Made by a program: the position numbers and the translations under genes
Assembly (NCBI GenBank): GCA_014529385.2
Contig: CM043958.1
Span: forward strand, 141,030,234-141,094,233
Direction of reading: 5' to 3'
From: Adiantum capillus-veneris
Taxonomy: Eukaryota; Streptophyta; Polypodiopsida; Polypodiales; Pteridaceae
Length of the DNA stretch: 64,000 nucleotides
Part shown: positions 23,701 through 29,209 of the stretch, piece after piece
Layout: every line of letters begins with the position of its first letter
How positions within the stretch are numbered: position 1 is the stretch's first letter
Notes under the pieces: generated by a model
What the model was told of the DNA's origin: nothing
Database searches by the model: none
The model's input: only the letters and a program-made list of their open reading frames with translations

Positions 23701-26700
23701 TCCTGCAGCAACCTCACGCAATTAACCCTAACTGCAGTAGCACTCTGTCTGCAGCGCCTTAGCACTCCCTTGTAGCGCGACCTTGTTCTCCTGCCTTCGT
23801 GACCTGTGGGGAAGACTTGCAATTTGGTGTGGTTTCCATTGCTGGCCCTGCTCTTACTACAATGGATGCTACATACACTTGCTGGGGTTGATTGCCACCT
23901 GTGCCTGGTGACCCACGCTTCTCCTTGCCTTGTGTACCCTTTTGGCTGCCCTCTGCGTGACCTGCTTCAATTGCTTTACGCGAACTAGAGATACGCGAGT
24001 GCTTGTATTGTCGAGTTGAAGCCATACGAATCTCAAAACCCTAGCGCTGAGCACTGTCGAGCGAAACCCTAACCCTAGCTGTTGCACAACTCTTGCCCCT
24101 TGCCTTGCCCTTCCGTCACATTGCCTTCCTATGGTAGCGGCGCTCCTTCAATCACTTCCGTGCACCAAAACCTGTTGCACCACTCAGGTCGTTGTTTTGC
24201 CCTGCAATCGTGTTGCTTTCATGAAACAGCGCTCTGGCAACTAACCCTAACAATAGCAACGCCTTGTCTACAGGAATCCTAAATGCAAAACTCAACATGT
24301 TTGCAGAAACCCTAAATACTGAGCCTCAGCACTCCTGCAGCAACCTCACGCAATTAACCCTAACTGCAGTAGCACTCTGTCTGCAGCGCCTTAGCACTCC
24401 CTTGTAGCGCGACCTTGTTCTCCTGCTACGTGACCCTGTTTCACCTGCACAAACCCTGATTTCTTACAGCTGCAGGTTGTTTATTGTCACGAGTCCCCCC
24501 CCCCCCCCCAAACACACACACACACACACACAGACTTCTGAACCAACCAACCTTGGCAATGAATTAGTATATATTTTACAATGGAGGGCTAGGTGTGCTT
24601 ATATACTCACCTTACCAAATTGCCCTACCCAAGATTTGACAAATAAGTAAAATAAATACCAAAAGCCAAAATAAATATTGGGATCACATTGGGCTATTCA
24701 CTTGACATGTTATAAGCTATAACACCCTCTTTGCAGCTCCTAGTGGACATTAATAGTGAGACCAAGTCGTCTAAGAAGCTACCATGGACACTCCAGCAGT
24801 GGCCCCTACTGTGGATACAGCTTGGATTTTCTACCTCCAACTTTTTACCTTAGAAAAATGCCATCTTGAGCACCAATTGCCTCATAGAAAATTAAACTAT
24901 AGACCACACTACGTCCAAAAATCCCTATTTGTGAACTGTGAACACATCACATCCAAACATTCCTCGACAATGAACTTTGAAACACATCTTGTCCATAATC
25001 TGGCCAACAACAATGGATTGGCATGTGGGCATCCATAGTATTTTTATACGTTGCGTTGGTTCCTTTCTAGATGCATGGGGCTCGACCCACGAGTTCAAAC
25101 ATTGATAACTTGAACTCCAACACATGGGTCCAAACCATTTGTAGGGAGCTTTGTTTTCCCCTCTCTGCCACTCACAAGCCTCTCCCTGGCTGAAGCTAGT
25201 GGTGGCACTCGCCACTTGACTAGAAATGTGGCGGCAGATTCAGCGAGCGGGGGAGCTGTCGGTGGCAAGGCTGAAGTGGATGGAGTCTCCTATGGGGCAT
25301 CCTGTCGTAGAGGTTCAAAACAGTTCCATGTAGGAACCCAATGTTGCTGGGTTGTCATAGGCCAGCCACTAGGGGGCCTGTGGAGGTTCCTGTCCTTGGT
25401 AGCGACGGCCATGTACCTCTTGCTGCCAGCCATTAGCTGACTAGGAACCAATCTCTAAGGAGGAGTGCTCAGTTAGCAGCCTCAGCACCCACGAGGTCCG
25501 AGAGACGTTGTTTTAAATGTGAGAAGACGCTTTGTTTTGCTCAGAAATGCAAAGTCAAAGGCAAAAGCAGGAACTCAGAGCTAGACAAAGATAACGGTGA
25601 TAAAGATTTGATAGAGGAGATTGGTATGGCACACGCAGTGGCGGCCACAGTAGCCACCCCACCCTGTCCTCCCACTTCGCCCACTTGACTTGTAGCTTGG
25701 TCTCCTTGCCCGTCTCATCCTCCACCACTCGGTGAGGGGACAGGGCCACTCCTCAGCAGCTCGGAGATCTCTTGGTAGTTCTTTTCCACGAGCCGACTAG
25801 CTCAGGAGAGACAACTTTACCTCAGGATGCCACTTTTGGTGCAGGCTTCCCTTTGTAAGTCCATCCCTCGAGAGCTAACCAACTATTAAATTCAGCAGCG
25901 ATAGGACTTCTTCGGCTATGACTTTACACTTGGCGACCCATCTCTTGACCTTGAGGCAGCTTGCTTCAGAGTACATGTTCTCTTTCTAGTAGCCAGAGGA
26001 GCAAATGCCTTGGACACAACGGTTGGTTTCTCATTCCCGCTGTGTGGGAGGGACCACACTGAAAGGACTATGCATACAGTGTTGGACTGGCTCCAGTTTT
26101 CGGCTCTTGAGTTCTCTCATCACACAGGGGACCTGGGAGTGATAGACTTGATCAAGACCCTATGGCCATTGGCCAAGTTTTCGACGACATCACGTTGGTG
26201 CAAGCAAAGTTGGTCGATGCCAAGAGTGGTGTCAAGGGGTGATAAGGGTGCAGGCAAGTGCAGGACAAGGTGCTTAAGCAGGTATGAAGGCCTTGGGAAG
26301 GCAAGTGGCAGTTGAGATGTATGCTTGATGCGGCTTTTTAGGCCAAAGGGGCTCCAGAAAGAGCCAATTAGAATGGCAGGTCAAAGTGCCCAAGAAGCTC
26401 AGTTGAAGCTCTAGAATGTACTGTTTGAATTGCGTTCGAAGCCAGTCTAGACCGCTCGTCAAATGGAGCCACGGTGTGCGAGATACGGTTGTCTAAAGAT
26501 AGAAGGCTTTGCAGATCCTTGACGAACAGGGCAGGTATGGACAAGTGGTCAGAGCTGGTGTCAGCGGATAGGATTGAAGTGCTTGAGTTGTGGAGAATGC
26601 CGGTCTTTCTGGATTGGCGATCGGGTCTCGGATAGGAAAGTTATGGTCAATGGAAGATTTGTCGGGGGCTAGGTGTACGCCCACTTGACCGCATTAAGAG

Positions 26701-28226
26701 TTGCACCATCTGGCGATTTTTTTGGGATTGACCAGGTCCTAGAGGGCAGTCCGCGTCATGGGAGTAAGCAAGAAGTCATGGCTCGGAAATCGGAATCTCG
26801 GTGCATGCGTTATACCCATTGAAAGTTTGATAGCACTCGCTGGCCAGAGCGGTCTCGGACGTTTCTCCTCGGTTTTCGTGGCCATGGTTTGCGGCCTCGA
26901 TAAAGGTCAAGTGCGGCATGGATTGGCAAGCTTGGACTCCGGATCGATTGCTTTTGGTAGCATTTTGCGGCTCGGAAATCAGTGCACTGAGCACCGATTG
27001 CATGGGATGCATGCGTAAAAGACCCCTTGGTTATTAGTTGTAAAGGCAAAAAGAAAGGTTGGCTGGACTTGGGGAAAAAGAGAGATGAGCTTCAAAGCTA
27101 AAGGAGAAGGAAAAAAAGAAATTTAGTGAGAGCTCTAAAGAGCACAAGCGTTGCGCTTGTGCTTGGCCATTTTTAGAATGTTGGAAAAAAAAAACGTTTC
27201 AAAAAAAGATGGTGCTTTTATAATGCCAATTTTTGGCTCATTTTGGGGGGGGGCCCTTGACAGTTTCAGGCCGGACCAAGTGGTTTTTTTTTGTGAGACC
27301 AAAGAAGTGCTTTTGGAGGTCATTCCCGCAAAGAGGTGTGCCCGCGGAGTTGAAAGAGCCAGGTGAAGCCAGTGGTGCAGCGGGGAGCCAACGAGGGCTC
27401 GCCCCCATGGTTTGTTGAAGTAAAGCTTCGGGTTGTGTCGTGTTTGCCGAGCCGGCCGTGTCTTGGCATTCGTGCTCGTGTAAAGAGTCTTTTTTGATGA
27501 ATTGAAGCCCACATTGCCTTGTGGTGGTGCCGATTCTCCCCTTACCCCCTTCAGTTCCTCCTACTCTCATCTTGTGTCCACAGTGTCGGCTTGTGGAAGT
27601 GTGTGCCCACCCGAACCGGCGGTTCTTGTGTGCAGAGAGAGTGAGGCAGAGTGTAGGTGTGTGGTGAGAGGGTAGAGACGGACAGTGATGGAATGTGAAT
27701 GCGGCATGGTGTTCTATCAACGTATGTGTGCATCGTGTCGTGTGCAAACGGTGGTTTACCAATGTGAGTGAGTTGTTTGAAGGTGTTTTCTGAGTGGATT
27801 GGGGTATTGTGTATATCCTGGGCTATAGGAAGGCAGTTGTTTGTGTTCCGGGTGTGTTCCCCATTCCTCCTCTCCAACGTGATGCAACAGGATACTTCTT
27901 TGCAGACACATTGTGGTATACTTCTTTGCAGACACCCTGAGTGTGCCTTGCTATGTATATGCACTTGAGGATTCCTAGATAAAGGATATAGCTCTACGGA
28001 CTGCATGCTCATCTTGAGGATGGGTTGGAAAAACACTTCAAGCACGCCTATCTCAGGGTTGCTTGGATGCGAATTACTGCCCATCCAAGGCAACCTCGAA
28101 GATTGCCAGGCTGGTTGCTGTGGCAGACTCGGCCTGAGAGAGAAATGAAATGAAATGAAATGTTATATTAACGTCTTCAAAAGGCCACAATGACCTATGA
28201 GACCTGAAAGTTACAAAGTGGTGGAT

Positions 28227-28280
<54 letters not shown>

Positions 28281-29209
28281 CTCTGTTTTTGTTGTTGTCA
28301 TGTTGCCTTTTGCTCTTTTTTTGATCTGGCTGCCTATGTGAGTTACTAACTGGAGATGAACAACAGTTGCAAAGGCATCCAGATTGGGAGTTTCTCATAG
28401 AGAGACAGAGCAACATCTCCATTCTTTTTGGTGTGGATGATCATTGGGGACCCTTGACACTCTTCGAGGAGGTAGTTGAATGCTTGTATTCTCTTCTTTT
28501 TTTCGCTTCAGTATATTTTTCAGTTACTTCTTTGGAGTGTTGAGTTGTCTTTGCGCTTAAGCGAACGTCACAATAATCCATTTGGATAATAGCCCTTACA
28601 GTAGTACTTTGAATGGGCAGTAAATGATGAATGCCTGCCTGCTCAATTTGCACAAAATGAGGAGCTCTGTCGAAATCTATTGCAAGATGTGAGGGAAAGA
28701 GACTATGAGAGATAAAACACACAAGGCAATGAAATCAGGATAGATAATAGTTTAATGAGGAACCCAAGCACAGAGGACAGAAAATGCCCAACAACAAGCA
28801 CAAGCACTTAGTAGAGCAAACCACGCTTGTACCACACCCAAGAGCGCCATAATTCGATTGAAAACCTTAAGACCTCAAGATTTTTAGGTTACGGATGCAA
28901 CTGTTACTGTTTGAAACCACCTACTTTTGCACGATCAAAAAGTGGCATTAAGCAAGCAAGAATGTGTATGACACTACTGACTAAACTCCAAAACCTTGAG
29001 ATTCTTGGATATGACTCTGGCTTGTTTTCTGGAAACAGATGACTGGTCAAGCTCCCCATTTGGATGTGGAGATAGAGCACGAAGGTCATGATCATGCTTT
29101 CTGCTGTACAGAAGATGGATCCTACTGGGTTGCTGCTTATTGTGCAAAGACAATAAGGAAGATGCTGCCAAAGCTTGAACCTGTTTTGCTTCCGGTAAAT
29201 AGCACCTGA
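3020..29209 (+). CDS. LDAH: Lipid droplet-associated hydrolase-like protein, 3' exons (gene starts outside window)
   Basis: Three exons (3020-3070, 28343-28471, 29039-29209) join in phase 0 into an open C-terminal segment of 116 residues ending in TGA. The segment includes NIMYLGMTEF, LFGVDDHWGPL and EGHDHAFCC. From memory of the family, these match the C-terminal part of LDAH-like alpha/beta-hydrolases (DUF2305/PF10230), where the Asp of GVDDHWGP and the His of the GHxHxF segment complete the Ser-Asp-His triad. The catalytic Ser lies in upstream exons not seen here. Such proteins act on lipid droplets or neutral lipids. The intron between the first two exons is about 25.3 kb and full of transposons. 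The exons have no stops or frameshifts, so the gene looks functional. The LDAH name rests on recalled motifs, not on a search. Confidence 0.75.
3096..3118. repeat. (TG)n microsatellite followed by a G run
   Basis: About eleven TG units are followed by roughly nine G residues, 26 bp inside the donor end of the large intron. Confidence 0.9.
3180..4682 (-). mobile_element. Decayed repeat X, copy 1 (paralogue of 7445-8870)
   Basis: From about 3750 to 4665 this interval aligns by eye, with many small indels, to 7690-8540. Shared blocks include TGCCTCCAAAATCATNTGCATCCA and the stretch around CTATTGANCTGGCCTATCCT. The longest minus-strand reading (3686-4114) contains EASYYMDDKQLYESQ, LPLAFVMED and SLIVWLYQRAASYLG. 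I do not recognise that protein. In the paralogue the same strand carries a zinc knuckle upstream, so this may be a gag or LINE ORF1 remnant. It ends at the (TC)n tract at 4683. The part from 3180 to 3750 has no match I could see. Confidence 0.45.
4683..4766. repeat. (TC)42 microsatellite on the left flank of LINE-A copy 2
   Basis: This is an uninterrupted TC tract that stops exactly where LINE-A copy 2 begins. A second TC tract (7376-7444) follows the 3' end of that copy. Confidence 0.95.
4961..5348. repeat. 194-bp tandem duplication, two units
   Basis: Unit 1 is 4961-5154 and unit 2 is 5155-5348. They match throughout except one visible substitution (GAGCAGGG against GAGCAAGG). The duplication lies in the 5' region of LINE-A copy 2. 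Confidence 0.93.
5411..6595 (+). pseudogene. LINE-A ORF1 remnant with a coiled-coil region
   Basis: The reading begins ATGATGGACCAACC and continues through several frames. It is rich in Lys and Glu with heptad-like spacing (5640-6180). From 5981 it reads cleanly as SWADVLTKTQKKVAKG, then MAEATPTTTIINMTIEEEQ, then RALHVRVIGLKD, then GAWRVGKEG. The same protein is encoded on the minus strand at 22540-23393 in LINE-A copy 9, with matching IINMTLEEEQ and WVDVITKTQK blocks. That identifies it as the conserved ORF1 of this family, which should bind element RNA like other LINE ORF1 proteins. There is no CCHC knuckle. Stops near 5710 and 5978 and frame changes break it. Confidence 0.65.
6789..7240 (+). 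pseudogene. LINE-A endonuclease remnant joined to the 3' UTR
   Basis: The reading contains YMWVKVRAETGRPLYIAICY followed by FPRSTSLYA, as expected for the N-terminal half of an APE-type endonuclease. It ends with NGLQRFPVANWFTCFP, which matches the NGLQRFPGATGFTCFP reading at about 57-105 in LINE-A copy 1. Immediately after FTCFP the sequence passes into the family 3' UTR. Everything from the endonuclease C-terminus through the reverse transcriptase has been removed. Confidence 0.7.
7376..7444. repeat. (TC)n tail/target tract of LINE-A copy 2
   Basis: About 34 TC units follow the LINE-A 3' UTR directly, with no poly(A). Unrelated sequence begins at 7445. Confidence 0.95.
7445..8870 (-). mobile_element. 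Decayed repeat X, copy 2, with zinc-knuckle gag/ORF1 remnant
   Basis: Read on the minus strand, 8640-8860 encodes FEWKGELHSKKLVVTGKP and then the knuckle CLRCHETGHW. After a one-base frameshift it continues VRECPRVQQQRQ, restoring a C-x2-C-x4-H-x4-C box. Downstream (8540 to 7690) is the region paralogous to 3750-4665. Zinc knuckles of this kind occur in LTR-element gag and in plant LINE ORF1, and I cannot decide between them. It starts next to the (TC)n at 7444 and meets a gypsy remnant near 8870. Confidence 0.5.
8870..8959 (-). pseudogene. Gypsy reverse transcriptase fragment (downstream part)
   Basis: On the minus strand this reads FQDEILNQVPNYERYF and then VDGFYSYH. These are the segment before, and a decayed form of, the gypsy RT motif usually written FSGYxQI. 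It continues the RT fragment at 12937-13494. The L1-type LINE at 8960-12917 interrupts the two parts. Confidence 0.65.
8941..8959. repeat. Target-site duplication, left copy (L1-type LINE)
   Basis: AAGATAGTGGCTAATAATT here matches AAGGTAGTGGATAATAATT at 12918-12936, with two mismatches in 19. The repeats bracket the LINE exactly, and the right copy follows a run of A. Confidence 0.85.
10794..11155. mobile_element. Possible small inverted-repeat element (MITE-like)
   Basis: The left edge GTTACCCGGAACGG and the reverse complement of the right edge, GTAACAGGGAACGG, match at 11 of 14 positions. GGAACGG and CCGTTCC motifs recur throughout. The segment interrupts the L1-type LINE: left-hand LINE sequence up to TGCTATGTGCATA has a homologue at 27940-27965. 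I found no clean target duplication, so the boundaries are provisional. Confidence 0.35.
11287..12330 (+). pseudogene. L1-type reverse transcriptase remnant
   Basis: Successive frames encode SEGLIYLILKEGG, then ILNSAYKILAKAL, then GFVKERSILDNIF. LRDFEKAFNRVDW carries the F-D/E-KAF-V-W palm motif. After a further shift come SPFLFLFYTEAISRFL and AEFADNSGMFLEG, the latter a decayed form of the FADD active site with Asn replacing the second Asp. The block order is that of the plant L1 RT domain. Frameshifts near 11405 and 11690-11740, plus the active-site change, show it is dead. Confidence 0.8.
12918..12936. repeat. Target-site duplication, right copy (L1-type LINE)
   Basis: This is the partner of the repeat at 8941-8959, directly after the A run ending the LINE. 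Confidence 0.85.
12937..13494 (-). pseudogene. Gypsy protease-RT fragment (upstream part)
   Basis: The minus strand reads an acidic spacer, MPDFEDFSGSTHVDIKSMLE, then KFPKLLPLATRILDERREW, then, after frameshifts, a decayed C-x-DYKPLN-type segment near 12960-13000. This is the stretch between protease and RT of a Ty3/gypsy polyprotein. The reading resumes at 8959 on the far side of the L1-type LINE. Confidence 0.65.
13495..13850 (+). pseudogene. Retrotransposon gag fragment
   Basis: The open reading contains NGNYEAFVGEFERLWDQSA, FKLQRFFACLNPRVKEKL and AAELVAIKSRNIKRK. This is the pattern of the retrotransposon gag domain (PF03732-like), where a short helix-rich segment precedes basic residues. 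It is on the opposite strand to the neighbouring gypsy fragment and so comes from a different element. It stops at a C run (13853-13884), and a LINE-A array begins at 13939. Confidence 0.55.
13853..13884. repeat. Poly(C) tract
   Basis: About 32 consecutive C residues separate the gag fragment from the start of the LINE-A array. The exact length may be affected by sequencing. Confidence 0.9.
13951..15887 (-). mobile_element. LINE-A copy 3: RT palm to 3' end
   Basis: In the sense direction it starts inside the RT (GISDIVHSTIGVKQGCPLS near 15790-15860) and reads MYADDIVLISDSPEGM (15653-15700) with an intact YADD. It continues through the thumb region (YTDAYTYLGVVFSGQRF), MDRLPPFQYSLDAPSL and the CCHC zinc motif near 14640. 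It ends in the subfamily-1 3' UTR at 13951 with a 12-base GA tract. Between blocks there are stops, for example after GGDRGA. The 5' truncation is typical of LINE insertion. Confidence 0.8.
15888..16172 (-). mobile_element. LINE-A subfamily-2 3' fragment (copy 4)
   Basis: Only about 250 bp of 3' UTR remain, with the hairpin AGGCCGATTTCGGC on the sense strand (15943-15960) and GACGTTAAAAATCTT. The tail is a GAAAG/GAGAG purine tract at 15888-15921. It aligns to the 3' end of copy 7 (17723 onward). Confidence 0.75.
16173..16230. repeat. (GA)29 tract between LINE-A copies 4 and 5
   Basis: This is an uninterrupted GA tract. The 3' end of copy 5 begins at 16231, and the truncated 5' end of copy 4 abuts the other side. 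Confidence 0.95.
16231..16835 (-). mobile_element. LINE-A copy 5: C-terminal end of ORF2 and 3' UTR
   Basis: The minus-strand reading 16435-16788 gives YEIRGRFHCLFREGFGPLS and RCLGLYLLELHRHRDTLL, the region just after the CCHC motif. It runs on to LRRGATQHR and the subfamily-1 3' UTR. The truncation point at 16835 lies within the zinc motif, immediately beside the next GA tract. Confidence 0.8.
16836..16895. repeat. (GA)30 tract between LINE-A copies 5 and 6
   Basis: This GA tract lies between the truncated 5' end of copy 5 and the 3' end of copy 6 (TGAAATGAAATGAAATGTTA on the plus strand). Confidence 0.95.
16896..17676 (-). mobile_element. LINE-A copy 6: zinc motif to 3' UTR
   Basis: The minus strand (17363-17600) encodes CSLCDIEPETELHYTCRC, completing the C-x2-C-x8-H-x3-C box, then YYEIRGRFLCLFREGFGPLS. 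The 3' UTR variant resembles that of copy 9 rather than copy 5 (shared block near GATCTCATCAAT), so at least two subfamily-1 lineages are present. It ends next to GA tracts on both sides. Confidence 0.8.
17677..17722. repeat. (GA)23 tract between LINE-A copies 6 and 7
   Basis: This GA tract runs into the GAAGAAAGATTTTTTACGTC end of the subfamily-2 copy. Confidence 0.95.
17723..18880 (-). mobile_element. LINE-A subfamily-2 copy 7: C-terminal ORF2 and 3' UTR
   Basis: The ORF at 18371-18859 (minus) is open for 162 codons. It reads IDMDILPPFQYDPDSPH, YRDQFLDILADGF, YMDTYMPHSSRVVIGQ and the zinc motif RICRVCRVELEDEEHFVCRC. Its protein is clearly related to, but well diverged from, the subfamily-1 copies. 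The 3' UTR has its own hairpin sequence (17746-17765). This is the longest well-preserved C-terminal reading of the family in the window. Confidence 0.8.
18881..21176 (-). mobile_element. LINE-A copy 8: RT to 3' UTR
   Basis: In the sense direction it reads HARDMVEEVLAVLFNRAM, TWRLSTIVPI and VGHTLARLYASILEQQL. Next come GHAGFRRGFSTLDHILTL, the KHGCPLSPTLFGMYVDEV motif, LLYADDIV and the YTDAYTYLGVVFTGPRF segment. The zinc motif is RICRLCHIEPETKLHYICHC, and the 3' UTR ends at a GAGAGGAGAGAGAG tract (18884-18898). This is the most complete RT in the array. Stops and frameshifts occur, for example near 20790 and 20500. The 5' end is truncated at a G run. Confidence 0.82.
21177..21196. repeat. Poly(G) tract between LINE-A copies 8 and 9
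   Basis: About 20 G residues lie at the only array junction that lacks a GA/TC tract. Confidence 0.9.
22650..23393 (-). pseudogene. LINE-A ORF1 (copy 9), coiled-coil protein
   Basis: The reading starts ATGGCTTCAACTCG (MASTRQYKHSRISSSRKA) and stays open for 214 codons before a stop near 22749. It resumes as MIEVAKKGKEKET and IINMTLEEEQRRKTRAF. The N-terminal 90 residues are basic and low in complexity. Residues 85-180 are rich in Lys/Glu/Leu with heptad-like repeats (VDSQALKEEVSTLKRELADR), expected to form a coiled coil that trimerises or oligomerises ORF1p. SLWVDVITKTQKVDE then matches SSWADVLTKTQKKVAK in copy 2. It carries no zinc knuckle. This is the best-preserved ORF1 of the family here. 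Confidence 0.7.
23161..24424. repeat. 632-bp tandem duplication, two units with no visible difference
   Basis: Unit 1 is 23161-23792 and unit 2 is 23793-24424. I saw no difference between them: three pairs of translated readings, 632 bp apart, are the same. The unit covers the first part of LINE-A ORF1 and the 5' region. Either the event is very recent or it is an assembly artefact. Confidence 0.92.
24501..25429. other. Unassigned AT-rich sequence, possible LTR fragment
   Basis: It starts with a C run and (CA)n tract near 24500-24530. At 24707-24723 is TGTTATAAGCTATAACA, a palindrome with a 3-base centre of the sort found at copia LTR ends. The short reading at 25216-25440 has no recognisable domain. 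No gene is supported. Confidence 0.4.
25430..26187 (+). mobile_element. L1-type LINE fragment, second copy (left part)
   Basis: The sequence aligns by eye to about 9930-10700 of the L1-type LINE. Both read DTTVGFSF, then RTMHT or WTMHT, and both contain the TTGGTGCAGGC and GACTTCTTCG blocks. Homology resumes at about 27883-28070, so the copy is interrupted. The reading is in frame only in short stretches. Confidence 0.6.
26188..27882. mobile_element. Candidate inverted-repeat insertion within the L1-type fragment
   Basis: The left edge has CATCACGTTGG (about 26186-26197) and the right edge its exact complement CCAACGTGATG (about 27876-27886). LINE homology stops at one and resumes at the other. 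Inside there is no recognised transposase. A perfect hairpin, AGCACAAGCG with a 3-base loop, sits at 27141-27163. No clear target duplication was found, so the superfamily is unknown. Confidence 0.4.
27883..28070 (+). mobile_element. L1-type LINE fragment, second copy (right part)
   Basis: The sequence around ACACATTGTGGTATACTTC and GCCTTGCTATGTATATGCAC matches 10736-10790 of the first copy and runs beyond the point where that copy is interrupted at 10794. Confidence 0.55.
28136..28277 (-). mobile_element. LINE-A copy 10: 85-bp 3' end between GA tracts
   Basis: Positions 28144-28228 hold only the last 85 bp of LINE-A (hairpin near 28178-28200, then the TGAAATGAAATGAAATG end). It is bordered by GAGAGAGA at 28136-28143 and (GA)24 at 28229-28277. 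This is a near-minimal insertion with the same tract on both sides. It lies 65 bp upstream of the 3' splice site of the large intron. Confidence 0.85.
28343..28471 (+). CDS. LDAH: LDAH-like exon with the GVDDHWGP segment (43 codons)
   Basis: The exon follows a pyrimidine-rich tract and the acceptor TATGTGAG, and ends TTCGAGGAG before GTAGTT. It reads LLTGDEQQLQRHPDWEFL and, near the end, SILFGVDDHWGPLTLFEE, all in one open frame. In LDAH-like hydrolases this segment carries the triad aspartate. The start at 28343 is inferred from phase and from the join to MTEFKK in the exon at 3020. An alternative acceptor cannot be excluded. Confidence 0.75.
28472..29038 (+). other. 567-bp GT-AG intron of the LDAH-like gene
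   Basis: The donor is GAG|GTAGTT and the acceptor is TTTTCTGGAAACAG. No transposon was recognised inside. Confidence 0.72.
29039..29209 (+). CDS. LDAH: LDAH-like last exon (56 codons plus stop)
   Basis: The exon opens MTGQAPHLDVEIEHEGHDHA, continues FCCTEDGSYWVAAYCAKTI and ends PVNST before TGA at 29207-29209. The histidine-rich EGHDHAFC segment is where the catalytic His of this hydrolase family lies. The 3' UTR follows, but I could not place its poly(A) site. Confidence 0.75.
   Translation: MTGQAPHLDVEIEHEGHDHAFCCTEDGSYWVAAYCAKTIRKMLPKLEPVLLPVNST

Larger units (their letters stand above)
13939..24500 (-). mobile_element. Head-to-tail array of seven LINE-A family copies
   Basis: Seven minus-strand copies lie end to end: 13951-15887, 15922-16172, 16231-16835, 16896-17676, 17723-18880, 18900-21176 and 21197 to about 24500. 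Six of the seven keep a family 3' end (hairpin, then GACGT-containing segment) next to a GA tract on the plus strand, meaning a TC tail in the sense direction. The upstream neighbour's tract abuts the truncated 5' end of the next copy. The exception is the junction at 21177-21196, which is a G run. Two 3'-end subfamilies alternate. Confidence 0.82.
21197..24500 (-). mobile_element. LINE-A copy 9: 5' region, ORF1, internal deletion, RT C-terminus
   Basis: The sense strand runs from a CCCTAA-containing 5' region (about 24500-23394), through ORF1 (23393 to about 22650), directly into the RT thumb. That thumb reads CTDAYTYPGVVFSGPVFSL at about 22610-22550. It continues through VQIWGPSVDHHGRFG, MDRLPSFQYSLDAPSL and the zinc region to a truncated 3' UTR at 21197. 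The endonuclease and RT palm are deleted at about 22640. A 632-bp tandem duplication affects its 5' part. Confidence 0.75.
3071..28342 (+). other. 25.3-kb GC-AG intron of the LDAH-like gene
   Basis: This interval runs from the GC donor at 3071 to the acceptor AG at 28341-28342. It contains at least nine LINE-A copies, two L1-type LINE copies, gypsy and gag remnants, microsatellites and tandem duplications. No host exon was recognised inside it. The two flanking exons join in frame and encode adjacent segments of one protein family, which is the evidence that this is one intron. Confidence 0.7.

Noticed and set aside
23400-24365. AACCCTAACCCTAG-like words suggesting interstitial telomere repeats
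   Set aside because: There are only one or two units at a time, inside the duplicated LINE-A 5' region.
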